Below are positions 1-7,062 of a DNA stretch of 14,150 bases, piece by piece. Location of the stretch: the NCBI GenBank assembly GCA_037388705.1, contig JARRJY010000104.1:1-14150 (forward strand). Reading direction: 5' to 3'. Each line of letters opens with the position of its first letter. Positions within the stretch are counted from its first letter, which is position 1. The notes under the pieces were generated by a model, which did not search any database, had not been told where the DNA came from, and worked only from the letters and a program-made list of their open reading frames with translations. A program made the position numbers and the translations under genes. Source of the DNA: JARRJY01 sp037388705 (lineage in GTDB: Bacteria; Pseudomonadota; Gammaproteobacteria; UBA6429; Thiohalophilaceae).

Positions 1-154
1 ATGTAATCGTTATTTTTTATATCCATTCATTAAAATTATCAGCCATCCTTAATCTCAGATATCTCCAGTGTCCGTAATGTGCATACCAGGTGTCTGGAAA
101 TCTTAGTTGTATGTTATATAAGGAGGGCAGTCAGCCCTAATTTTGTAGAGTTAT

Positions 155-177
155 AAGCCCGCTTTGCGGGCTTTTTT
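155..177 (+). terminator. Rho-independent terminator
   Basis: A perfect 8-bp stem (AAGCCCGC / GCGGGCTT) with a TTT loop is followed by a T run on the + strand, so it ends a + strand transcript that starts left of the window. On the - strand the flank after the stem is only TTAT, so it would serve the hydrolase operon (stop at 183) only weakly. A smaller perfect hairpin, AGGGC-AGTCA-GCCCT (124-138), lies just upstream. No coding region can be supported in 1-154; the one longer open frame ends at 77 and has no recognisable product. Confidence 0.8.
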
Positions 178-182
178 GTATT

Positions 183-947
183 TCAGTTAAGGTGCTTGCT
201 TAAGAACTGATACGTTCGGCGCATTGCTAATTCACCTGCTGCTTCATGATAATTTTTCCCATGTTGATTATCAAAACCATGTTTGGCTTTGTAGGTTTTA
301 AACGTCATATTTAAACTGGAATCCATTATTATAGATGTGAAGTCATCGAGCTTGTCAGGCGTTAAGAAAAAATCATCACTGGCAAAGTGACCGAGTACAG
401 GTGCATTTATTGACGTCAGTTTTTCCTTTTCTGTTATCAACTTCCCATAGGGATAATAAATTATTGCTGCCGAAACTTTGTCTTGCCCAACTGATGCGGC
501 GTGTAAGGTTTGCGCACCACCATAACTGCGGCCAAGTATGGCTATTTTTCTACCTGGTACGGATAAGGCGTTGATTGCCGCTGAGTATTTTTCGTTGGCA
601 ATGGATTGTTCTACAGATTTCATAAGTTTTTTTGCTTTTTTAGGATGTTTAGCGGTTTGATTATTGTAAAGATCGATTGCCATAACACGGTAACCTCTTA
701 CTGCAAACTCGTTTGCCCAAGTTTTCACGTCCCGGGTTAATCCCCACCATCCATGGATTAATAAGATACCTTTTTTTGAACTTTTGGGACCAACAACATA
801 AGCAGAAAATGTTTCCTTGTTAGCTGTTTTCAGCTGCACATGGTTTTCGCTATCAACCGTGTTACCTTGTCCGGCAAGAACAAACGGTGATAATAATAAA
901 CATAACAGACTAAACAAGGTATATTGTATGGTTTTATAAATATTCAT
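183..947 (-). CDS. Exported dienelactone hydrolase-like alpha/beta hydrolase
   Basis: The product has 254 residues. Residues 1-25 look like a Sec signal peptide (hydrophobic stretch, then VLA before GQG), so it should act outside the cytoplasm. The fold is that of the dienelactone hydrolase family: an HGWWG oxyanion-hole segment (65-69), a GRSYGG nucleophile elbow with Ser141, a probable acid at Asp191 or Asp192, and His223 in KHGF. Classical dienelactone hydrolases use Cys as nucleophile; here it is Ser, as in many esterase-like members, so the substrate cannot be named. I chose ATG 947 because TAAGGAG lies just upstream and it begins the signal peptide; an ATG at 986 would add 13 residues without a ribosome site. 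It follows the DUF3530 gene by 20 bp, so the two are probably co-transcribed. Confidence 0.85.
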   Translation of the reverse strand: MNIYKTIQYTLFSLLCLLLSPFVLAGQGNTVDSENHVQLKTANKETFSAYVVGPKSSKKGILLIHGWWGLTRDVKTWANEFAVRGYRVMAIDLYNNQTAKHPKKAKKLMKSVEQSIANEKYSAAINALSVPGRKIAILGRSYGGAQTLHAASVGQDKVSAAIIYYPYGKLITEKEKLTSINAPVLGHFASDDFFLTPDKLDDFTSIIMDSSLNMTFKTYKAKHGFDNQHGKNYHEAAGELAMRRTYQFLSKHLN

Positions 948-967
948 AGTGTTCTCCTTACTATTAA

Positions 968-1837
968 TTATTGAAAATAAGGGCAAAAATCAATTAGTGG
1001 TAATGAACAATTCAGATCATTAACACTAGCTTTTGTTATGATCTTTGTTAATTTCAAGTTGAGGCCATTTACCAGGTCGTTTCGTTTTGTTCTATAGAAA
1101 TGGTTGGCGCCATTAATGGTTAAGGGTTGATATCTTTTGTTGTGTAACTTGTTACCCATAGGTTTTCTTATGGCAATGGTATCCAGCACACGCTTGTGAT
1201 CATCACTTCCATGCACATCCACGATATGAATATTTTTAATGTTTCTGAAATGTTCCAAGCTATTCATGTGGGGCTGTTGGGGCATGCCCATATCACCACT
1301 GATGATGGCAAAGGTTTTTATATCTTGGTCGTTCTGTGTTGCCAGGTAATAGCTAGCCATAACGGTACCCATACTGTGGCCGCTAAGAACAATATTGTTG
1401 ATGCCTTTATTTTTTAGAAAAGTAATGCCTGCCCTGATTCGTGCGGGTACTTCTGGAAAGAGCGGGCTGTATTCTTCTGGTTTTGCCGTGTTGTGCAGTA
1501 TAGGCATTTGCAGGGACAGGGTATGCCAGCCGAGATCAGGCAGTTCCATACGTAACGGATTAATCACATCTGGCCAGGCAGGGTGGGCACCGCTACCGTG
1601 CAAAATAATGACTGCACCCTTGGAATAATCTGAAGAAGGCTCTGCATACAGGCCTAAAAATTTAACACCGTTTGCGCTGAGTTTGACGCTTTCACCAACG
1701 ATGAGGCTATCAACAATCTGCTCTTCCCAACGCTTCTCTTTTGCCAGGTCTGATTTACTGGCGGCCTGCGCCGTCAGGGAGAAGACGGCTGTGAGTGCTA
1801 TTAGCAACAGCTTGTATAGTGGCTTGGTTGTGTTCAT
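968..1837 (-). CDS. Exported DUF3530-family alpha/beta hydrolase
   Basis: The product has 289 residues with a signal peptide ending at AQA (about residue 25). The stretch LHGSGAHPAWPDVINPLR (79-96) followed by GWHTLSLQMP (103-112) is characteristic of the DUF3530 family. A GHSMG elbow gives Ser155 as nucleophile; Asp212 or Asp213 and His246 (ANHFY) are the likely acid and base. It is probably a periplasmic serine hydrolase, but no substrate is known for the family. The start ATG at 1837 has TAAGGAG 9 bases upstream. It is the first gene of a two-gene operon with the dienelactone-hydrolase-like gene and is divergent from the CadC-like regulator, which makes that regulator a candidate controller. 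Confidence 0.85.
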   Translation of the reverse strand: MNTTKPLYKLLLIALTAVFSLTAQAASKSDLAKEKRWEEQIVDSLIVGESVKLSANGVKFLGLYAEPSSDYSKGAVIILHGSGAHPAWPDVINPLRMELPDLGWHTLSLQMPILHNTAKPEEYSPLFPEVPARIRAGITFLKNKGINNIVLSGHSMGTVMASYYLATQNDQDIKTFAIISGDMGMPQQPHMNSLEHFRNIKNIHIVDVHGSDDHKRVLDTIAIRKPMGNKLHNKRYQPLTINGANHFYRTKRNDLVNGLNLKLTKIITKASVNDLNCSLPLIDFCPYFQ

Positions 1838-1996
1838 GGTGATTTCTCCTTATTTTGTGATTTTTAATGTGAGTGACTAAACTGTTGAGCTAAGTGTTGA
1901 TGACACGGCCGGGAAAGTCCGGACGCAACGAGGACCAGAAAAGGAAGAAAATAGGACCAGGGCTTTTTCTTTTTAATACAATAGGTTAGTGTTGGG
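1838..1996. promoter_or_regulatory. Divergent intergenic region with an 8-bp direct repeat
   Basis: This gap must hold promoters for the DUF3530 operon (-) and the CadC-like regulator (+). AGGACCAG occurs twice, at 1931-1938 and 1953-1960, 22 bp apart (about two helical turns), with purine-rich sequence between. OmpR-type winged-helix regulators commonly bind direct repeats, so this is a possible operator. A perfect 8-bp palindrome GTCCGGAC lies at 1917-1924. TACAAT at 1977-1982 is a possible -10 for the regulator, but no good -35 stands at the right distance. Confidence 0.35.
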
Positions 1997-3631
1997 TTGT
2001 GTAACTGGGGGGGAACTGGAATATTGGCAAATCTGGCTCAAACAGGCTTTAGCATTGACGACTGGCAGGTGAATCCCCGCGAAAGCGTATTAAAACGCAA
2101 AGACGAGGTAGTGCATCTTGAACCCAAAGTGATGGATGTTCTCGTTTATTTTGCCTCGCGTCCCGGTGAGGTGATCACCCGCGAAGAGTTAGAGCGCGAT
2201 GTCTGGAAAGGTGCCCTGGTGGGATATGATGCCGTTACCAAGACGATTATCAAACTGCGCAAAGCCTTGAAGGATGATGCCCGCTCACCCCGTTATATTG
2301 CGACCATTTCCAAGAAAGGCTACCAGTTAATATCGCCCGTCAGTTTTTCTACAGGGACTACTTCTTCGGCTGAAACAGTTCACGCTAGCCAAATAGCGAA
2401 TATCTATCATGTAAAACGAAACGTCAGCCTGGTTGGATTAGTGCTGTTAATTTTGGTTGGTGTTTACTGGTTGGCACCCATGCAGGATGATCCTGTAAAA
2501 AAAGAATTACCGATTGTTTTAGTGCTGCCTTTTGAAAACCGGGGTGATCATGATAAGCATGACATCTTTGTTGATGGGATTACCGAGGATGTCATTACTG
2601 ATCTTTCGAAAATATCTAACTTGCTGGTGCTGGCCAGTCATGCTTCATTTCAATACAAAGGGAAAAAAGTTAATCCACAACAGTTAAGAAAAGATCATAA
2701 AGTGGATTATGTATTACAAGGGAGTATCCGTCGCCTGGAAAAGACACTAAGAGTAAATGTTCAAGTTGTTGATACTGAAACAAATACAAATGTCTGGGCT
2801 GAACGTTATGATAGGAATATTGATGACGTATTTTTAGTGCAAAGTGAGTTGACGCAACGTTTTGTACATGAAATCGCATTAAAACTTACCCGGCATGATG
2901 AACAACAGTTAATGTCCAAGGTAACAACCAACATAAAGGCTTATGATCATTTTTTATCCGGACAGCGTTTGTCCAGACAACTAACTAAAGAAAGTAACAC
3001 TCAGGCACGCGAAGCTTATCAACGTGCAATTAAAATTGATCCGAGTTATAGCCGTGCTTACGGCGCAATTGCCTATACCATGGCGCTAGATTATCGACGT
3101 GGCTGGACAGATACACCAGTTGAGACATTAGATCGTGCATTAGCAATGGCAGAACAGGCGACCTTACTTAATGCTAATATTCCTCAAACATACTGGGTGT
3201 TGGGTTATGTTCACTTGATGCGTAAAGAATATGAAGATGCCAGAAAAGCCGTAACCAAAGCCATTTCGATTGCACCAAACTATGCCGATGGTTATGGATT
3301 ACTTTCGCTTATTTATAATAGCCTTGGCAAACCACAGAAAGCGATTGAATATGTTAGCAAAGGTATGCAACTCAATCCTTATTATACCTGGGATTATCCG
3401 TATAATCTTGGGCGGGCAAATTACCTTCTGGGTAATTATGATGAAGCAATTTCTGCACTTGAAAAAGCGCAGGCACGTAATGAGAATGCTGTGCCAATAA
3501 AATTGTTTCTTACAGCAAGTTATATAAAAGCTGGACGAATAGAAGATGCTGAATGGACGGCTGAGCAGCTTCAGATGATCAATCCAAACACAACCATCTC
3601 ACATAATGGATGGCTGAGCAGCTTCAGATGA
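1997..3631 (+). CDS. CadC-like membrane winged-helix regulator with TolB-like and TPR regions, altered C-terminus
   Basis: The product has 544 residues. Residues 17-115 are an OmpR/CadC-type winged helix (LEPKVMDVLVY, GEVITREELERDVW, KTIIKLRKALKDD, TISKKGYQL). One membrane segment (about 143-160) follows basic VKRN, which puts the helix in the cytoplasm and the rest in the periplasm. Residues 172-300 resemble the TolB-like region of adenylate-cyclase-associated proteins (LPFENRGD, DGITEDVITDLSKI, YVLQGSIRR, WAERYDR), and 335-530 carry TPR-like helices. There is no cyclase domain. It is probably a membrane-bound transcription regulator that senses a periplasmic signal. No ATG exists near the start: TTG 1997 is the outermost choice, but TTG 2024, ten bases after a run of seven G, may be the real start. 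A 53-bp tandem duplication shifts the frame at the end, so the last 8 residues replace a tail of 27. Confidence 0.85.
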   Translation: MCNWGGTGILANLAQTGFSIDDWQVNPRESVLKRKDEVVHLEPKVMDVLVYFASRPGEVITREELERDVWKGALVGYDAVTKTIIKLRKALKDDARSPRYIATISKKGYQLISPVSFSTGTTSSAETVHASQIANIYHVKRNVSLVGLVLLILVGVYWLAPMQDDPVKKELPIVLVLPFENRGDHDKHDIFVDGITEDVITDLSKISNLLVLASHASFQYKGKKVNPQQLRKDHKVDYVLQGSIRRLEKTLRVNVQVVDTETNTNVWAERYDRNIDDVFLVQSELTQRFVHEIALKLTRHDEQQLMSKVTTNIKAYDHFLSGQRLSRQLTKESNTQAREAYQRAIKIDPSYSRAYGAIAYTMALDYRRGWTDTPVETLDRALAMAEQATLLNANIPQTYWVLGYVHLMRKEYEDARKAVTKAISIAPNYADGYGLLSLIYNSLGKPQKAIEYVSKGMQLNPYYTWDYPYNLGRANYLLGNYDEAISALEKAQARNENAVPIKLFLTASYIKAGRIEDAEWTAEQLQMINPNTTISHNGWLSSFR

Positions 3632-3657
3632 TAAATCCAAACACAACCATCTCACAT
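3552..3657 (+). repeat. 53-bp tandem duplication, two copies
   Basis: Copy 1 is 3552-3604 and copy 2 is 3605-3657. They differ at two positions only (C3558/T3611 and C3580/A3633). The unit length is not a multiple of three, so copy 2 is read in another frame and gives TGA at 3629-3631. Removing either copy restores one frame through to TAA at 3739-3741. The two substitutions mean the duplication is not brand new, or that one copy changed soon afterwards. Confidence 0.95.
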
Positions 3658-3741
3658 ACTGATAAAACCATTCCTATGGCCAATACTGAGTTAAAAAAAG
3701 CTTTTTTAGATGATTTACGTAAATCTGGGTTACCCGAATAA
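3658..3741 (+). pseudogene. Detached C-terminal tail of the CadC-like regulator
   Basis: In the frame that would follow the first repeat copy directly, this stretch reads 27 residues and a stop, including ANTELKKAFLDDLRKSGLPE. A closing segment of the type FLxDLRKxGLPE is common at the ends of TolB/TPR adenylate-cyclase-like proteins, which supports it as the original tail. The ancestral protein would have had 563 residues from TTG 1997. The tail has no stop codon or frameshift of its own, so the break is probably recent. Confidence 0.75.
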
Positions 3742-4102
3742 TATATGGGGGGGTTAAAGAGATAGGGTGTGTGGTTGATTTTATTATCCTTTCTAACTGA
3801 ATAGAATCGTCAATGTGGTGATTCGTCTCTGTATGGTGTTAGTTGATTTAAGGGCAAACCTCCTTTTTATAATTTACATGTTTTAAAATCATTCGATCGT
3901 CATCGGTGCTAGCCCACTTAGACAACTTTAAAATAAAAGCCGTAAAAATTAAGATGGTTTGAATGACCGTTTTGGCCGAACACTGATATTCATCCTTTCA
4001 ATAATATTTACAGCCATCTGTAATGTTAGATATAACAGACAGACCACGTTTTTCTTTTTCATTGTGCTACTTGGCAATGAATCGTGGCCTGTCACTGGTT
4101 AC
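3742..4102. other. Intergenic region, 3' ends of two convergent genes
   Basis: This stretch is AT-rich and has no coding region I can support. A 69-codon frame on the + strand at 3959-4168 runs into the antisense of the small exported-protein gene and has no recognisable product. There is no clear intrinsic terminator for the CadC-like gene. The only structured element is the REP-like inverted repeat at 4038-4093. Confidence 0.6.
4038..4093. repeat. REP-like inverted repeat
   Basis: GACAGACCACG (4038-4048) is matched by CGTGGCCTGTC (4083-4093), an 11-bp inverted repeat with one mismatch. Inside it lies a second stem, CATTG (4060-4064) with CAATG (4075-4079). The left arm followed by TTTTTC resembles the core of the repeats at 4717-4811 on the other side of the exported-protein gene. 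From memory, motifs of this type (GGGACAG..CACGTTTTC) occur around IS200-like REP-associated transposases in gammaproteobacteria; no transposase gene is present here. Confidence 0.5.
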
Positions 4103-4540
4103 TTATTTGACCGGGAGGAGCGGGCACTGAAAATAGGTCGAGCCGGAGCTCACCGTCAGGTAGCCTAGATCCTTGTTATATTCGAGTTCTTCTGCCGATT
4201 TGATGACAGGCGCATAGCCGCCGTAGGCCATGAAGCCGTCGGCTGTCCAGGTGACGAACTGTAGGCTCCAGCGGCCACCGTTATATTTCGGGTTGCCAGG
4301 GGCGGCTTCTGAAACAGGCAGTTGAACAGCATTCGGATCGTTGAAGTTGGTAATCACATAAAGATTATCGAAAGATTGCTCGTTGTTCGCATTCGGTGCG
4401 GGTAGGTTGGTAGTCCCTTTGGTACCGTAGACGTTACCATCAGCATAAATTGCCGCCATAAAGTTGGGTGCTTCTGCATGGGCACTTTGCATGAGTAACA
4501 CAAGTAGACCACTTACCATCAAAGTTATCGATTTACGCAT
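4103..4540 (-). CDS. Small exported protein of unknown function
   Basis: The product has 145 residues with a signal peptide ending at AHA (residue 22), leaving about 123 residues outside the cytoplasm. The mature part is rich in Gly, Asn, Tyr and Pro and holds one Cys (139) in the closing segment QCPLLPVK. Recognisable stretches are AAIYADGNVYGT, SEAAPGNPKYNGGRW and PVIKSAEEL. I have an impression of similar short exported proteins ending in CPLLPVK in other proteobacteria, but no function is known to me. The start is well supported by AAGGAG upstream of ATG 4540. It stands alone between two non-coding stretches that both carry REP-like repeats. A single Cys rules out an internal disulfide. 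Confidence 0.8.
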   Translation of the reverse strand: MRKSITLMVSGLLVLLMQSAHAEAPNFMAAIYADGNVYGTKGTTNLPAPNANNEQSFDNLYVITNFNDPNAVQLPVSEAAPGNPKYNGGRWSLQFVTWTADGFMAYGGYAPVIKSAEELEYNKDLGYLTVSSGSTYFQCPLLPVK

Positions 4541-4716
4541 TACAGTATCTCCTTATATTGGTGTTACCGCGTTTACCGCGGCGATTATTTTCAGGAGTTT
4601 GATAATGCACATGTAGCGTGACGATATCCTAACGCAAGTATCACGAATGTATAAAATTTTTATCAAGACGGGTGGTGGCGTTGAGGACGGGTTTTTTTCT
4701 GGTGGGTTCAGATTGC

Positions 4717-4811
4717 GAAAAATGGGACAGGGCACAGTTTTCTTTAACACTGGAATTAAATGGTATTTGATCCCCTTTATCAAGGAAATGATAGGGCAGA
4801 GCACGTTTTCC
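4717..4811 (+). repeat. Pair of REP-like direct repeats
   Basis: Two related copies lie in the same orientation: GGGACAGGGCACAGTTTTC (4724-4742) and GGGCAGAGCACGTTTTC (4794-4810), both preceded by a GAAA-rich stretch. They share the pattern GGG(A)CAGxGCAC(A)GTTTTC. The left arm of the inverted repeat at 4038-4093 is of the same type. They look like decayed ends of a REP or RAYT-related element. The assignment rests on motif memory and on similarity between the copies. Confidence 0.5.
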
Positions 4812-5354
4812 GCACTAAAGTTTAAAGCTATCTTAAATCCCCGTCATAACAGAAAGATGTAAAGCTTATTTGTTAGATAGGTGAAATCATCGATTTAACG
4901 GTCATCTGATAATATTGAGCCTGCTCGCTTGAACTGCTATTTTAACTGATATAATTTTTTGCACGTTTCTGTGTCACCATGATCGATATAATATTTGGGG
5001 TGAGAGTCACAAAATTATCCTCTATACCACCCAATATTTTTACTCTGGTCCAAGATATACTTCACCTATATCCATTTTCATTTTTTTACCCTGACCTCAT
5101 ATAGTCTACTTATGCGGTTACAGCACCACCTTGTTCAAAATCGTGTTACCAATTGCCGTTGACAACTGTGTCACCAGGCATTCATATCCCAGACCTGGGC
5201 CTTTTCATTAAATAAGTCAGCCATGCTTTTTCCCGGTCAGTTGGGGGTATATCAAGCTGCTTGTCAGTAATTTTCCTATGAAAACCCGGCTCAGAGATCA
5301 ATATTTTATAATATAAATACGTTTATATATAAGAGTTCGTTCCTATCTGATACT

Positions 5355-5375
5355 ATTTGTATTTCATGTACAAAT
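5355..5375. promoter_or_regulatory. Palindrome upstream of the kinase operon, possible operator
   Basis: ATTTGTA (5355-5361) and TACAAAT (5369-5375) form a perfect 7-bp inverted repeat with a 7-base spacer, 21 bp in all. It lies about 77 bases before the kinase start and 43 bases after the TATAAT at 5307-5312. Arm length and spacing fit a dimeric repressor or activator site; the regulator is unknown. Confidence 0.3.
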
Positions 5376-5451
5376 CCGTTTAAATATCATAGGATTATGC
5401 TTGATAAACACAGTTCAGATAATTGTGAGATAAGACATTACAAAAATAATA

Positions 5452-6576
5452 ATGACACATTTATCAAAATTCTTGGATGAATCCCTTGTGGCAGATGGTC
5501 TGTTTCGCCAGCTACTGGAGTCGGCTCCCGATGCCATCATTATCGTCAATAGCGATGGTTCAATAAAACTCGTCAACCGGATGACTGAACTCATGTTGGG
5601 CTATAAACGTGGGGAACTGATTGGTGAAGCGGTGGAGAAAATGCTGCCGGAACGCTTTCGCGGTGACCATGCCGACAAACGCCAATCGTATTTCAGCGAT
5701 CCCCATACCCGGCCGATGGGCTCCGGGCTTGAACTGTTTGCGCAACACAAACAGGGCCACGAAATCCCTGTCGAGATCAGCTTGAGTCCCTTGCAGACTG
5801 AGAACGGGCGACTCGTGACCGCGGTCATCCGCGACATTTCCGAACGGCAACAGGCACGCAAGGCACTGGAACAGCATGCCCGCGACCTGGAACGTTCCAA
5901 CGCCGAGCTGGAGCAGTTTGCCTACGTGGCTTCGCATGATCTACAGGAACCACTGCGCATGGTGGCCAGCTACGCGCAACTTCTGGCGCGACGTTACCAG
6001 CACCAACTGGATGAGGATGCGGACGAATTTATTGATTTTATTGTCGATGGTGCCACACGGATGCAGAACCTGATTAATGACTTGCTGACATTCTCACGCA
6101 TTGGCACGCGAGACGGCGAGGTTAAGAAAATCGACACCAATGCCGTGTTGCGGCGTGTTTTAAGCAACCTTCAGTTAGCCATCGATGACAACCATGCGGT
6201 TGTCACGCATGACGAACTGCCTGATATATATGGTGATGAATTACAACTGGTGCAGTTGTTCCAGAACTTGATTAGCAATGCGCTTAAATTCCATGGTGAA
6301 ACAGCTCCCGAAATTCATGTCGCGGCCCGCGAGGAGGGAAACCAGGTGATTTTTTCTGTCGCTGATAACGGTATTGGAATTGAACCGCAATATGCCGAGC
6401 GGATTTTCCTGTTGTTTCAACGACTACATGGTAAAAAAGAATATCCCGGAACTGGCATCGGGCTGGCGATTTGCAAGAAGATCGTTGATAAACATGGCGG
6501 GCAAATCTGGGTAGAGTCACAGCAAGGCAAAGGCACAACTTTTTATTTCACGTTACCGACAACCACTGAGGGGTGA
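5452..6576 (+). CDS. Soluble PAS-domain sensor histidine kinase
   Basis: The product has 374 residues and no membrane segment. A PAS domain covers about 15-130 (LLESAPDAIIIVNSDG ... AVIRDISER), followed by a short coiled coil (131-157), a HisKA helix with phospho-acceptor His162 in ASHDLQEPLR, and a HATPase_c domain with N box (QNLISNALKF, 271-280), G1 (DNGIGIEP, 305-312), F box (FLLFQRLH) and G2 (GTGIGLAI, 333-340). The kinase core resembles the phytochrome/Cph1-type group that pairs with Rcp1-like receivers, which fits the next gene. His73 in PERFRGDH aligns by eye with the haem-ligand His of FixL, but the partner Arg of FixL is absent. ATG 5452 is the only ATG near the domain start; its ribosome site is weak. 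It is the first gene of a three-gene operon and probably donates phosphate to one or both receivers downstream. Confidence 0.93.
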   Translation: MTHLSKFLDESLVADGLFRQLLESAPDAIIIVNSDGSIKLVNRMTELMLGYKRGELIGEAVEKMLPERFRGDHADKRQSYFSDPHTRPMGSGLELFAQHKQGHEIPVEISLSPLQTENGRLVTAVIRDISERQQARKALEQHARDLERSNAELEQFAYVASHDLQEPLRMVASYAQLLARRYQHQLDEDADEFIDFIVDGATRMQNLINDLLTFSRIGTRDGEVKKIDTNAVLRRVLSNLQLAIDDNHAVVTHDELPDIYGDELQLVQLFQNLISNALKFHGETAPEIHVAAREEGNQVIFSVADNGIGIEPQYAERIFLLFQRLHGKKEYPGTGIGLAICKKIVDKHGGQIWVESQQGKGTTFYFTLPTTTEG

Positions 6577-6583
6577 TCACGTA

Positions 6584-7027
6584 GTGGATACCATAGGCAA
6601 TTCCGGAATCAGAATATTACTAGTCGAGGATAACCCGGGCGATGTACGCCTTACCAGAGAAGCCCTGAAAGAAGCCAAGGTGAATAACCAGCTATTTGTC
6701 GTGGAAGATGGCGTTGAAGCAATGGCTTTTCTACGTAACGAAGGCGAGTATGCCGATACACCACGCCCCGACCTGATACTGTTGGATCTTAATTTGCCGA
6801 AAAAAGATGGACGTGAAGTGCTTGAAGAAATCAAGCATGATTCAGAACTCAAACGCATTCCAGTGGTGGTATTAACCACCTCGCGCGCAGAGGAGGATAT
6901 CCTGAAAAGTTATAACCTTCATGCCAATTGCTATGTTACCAAGCCGGTGGATCTGGATCAGTTTATTAATATCGTCAAAAGTATTGAAGACTTTTGGCTC
7001 ACGATTGTTCGTTTACCATCGGAATGA
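6584..7027 (+). CDS. Single-domain response regulator, Rcp1-like
   Basis: The product has 147 residues and is a lone receiver (REC) domain. It shows the acidic pair in LVEDNPGD (Glu15, Asp16), phospho-acceptor Asp68 in LLDLNLP, the switch Thr in VVVLTTS (98-99) and Lys120 in TKP. The ending SIEDFWLTIVRLP is typical of the Rcp1 group that pairs with phytochrome-like kinases. There is no output domain, so it should act by protein contact or as a phosphate shuttle or sink. The start is GTG 6584, with GAGGGGT at the end of the kinase gene serving as ribosome site; the gap is 7 bases, which suggests coupled translation. Its likely partner is the kinase just upstream. Confidence 0.93.
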   Translation: MDTIGNSGIRILLVEDNPGDVRLTREALKEAKVNNQLFVVEDGVEAMAFLRNEGEYADTPRPDLILLDLNLPKKDGREVLEEIKHDSELKRIPVVVLTTSRAEEDILKSYNLHANCYVTKPVDLDQFINIVKSIEDFWLTIVRLPSE

Positions 7028-7062
7028 CAGGTTAATCATTTTATATATTACCAAGAAAAATT

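Larger units (their letters stand above)
4541..5451. other. Long non-coding AT-rich region
   Basis: I see no supportable gene in these 911 bases. Two open frames (4553-4804 -, 4647-4862 +) have low-complexity translations, overlap the repeats and lack ribosome sites. Besides the REP-like repeats (4717-4811), there is an imperfect inverted repeat with AATATT arms (about 4990-5002 and 5028-5038) followed by TTTT on the + strand, TTGAT-N7-ATCAA at 4767-4783, and the palindrome at 5355-5375. TATAAT at 5307-5312 could be a -10 for the kinase operon, but no matching -35 is seen. The region must hold the promoters of the exported-protein gene (-) and the kinase operon (+). Confidence 0.6.

Noticed and set aside
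1196..1880. Three short + strand frames
   Set aside because: They are antisense to the DUF3530 hydrolase gene and show no domain.
4767..4783. TTGAT-N7-ATCAA as an FNR site
   Set aside because: The spacer is 7 bases, not 4, so it does not fit FNR/Anr; it lies within the REP-like repeat area.
4553..4862. Two overlapping open frames of 83 (-) and 71 (+) codons
   Set aside because: Both run through the REP-like repeats, have low-complexity translations and lack convincing ribosome sites.
5560..5937. 125-codon open frame on the - strand
   Set aside because: It is antisense to the PAS domain of the histidine kinase and has no motif or ribosome site.
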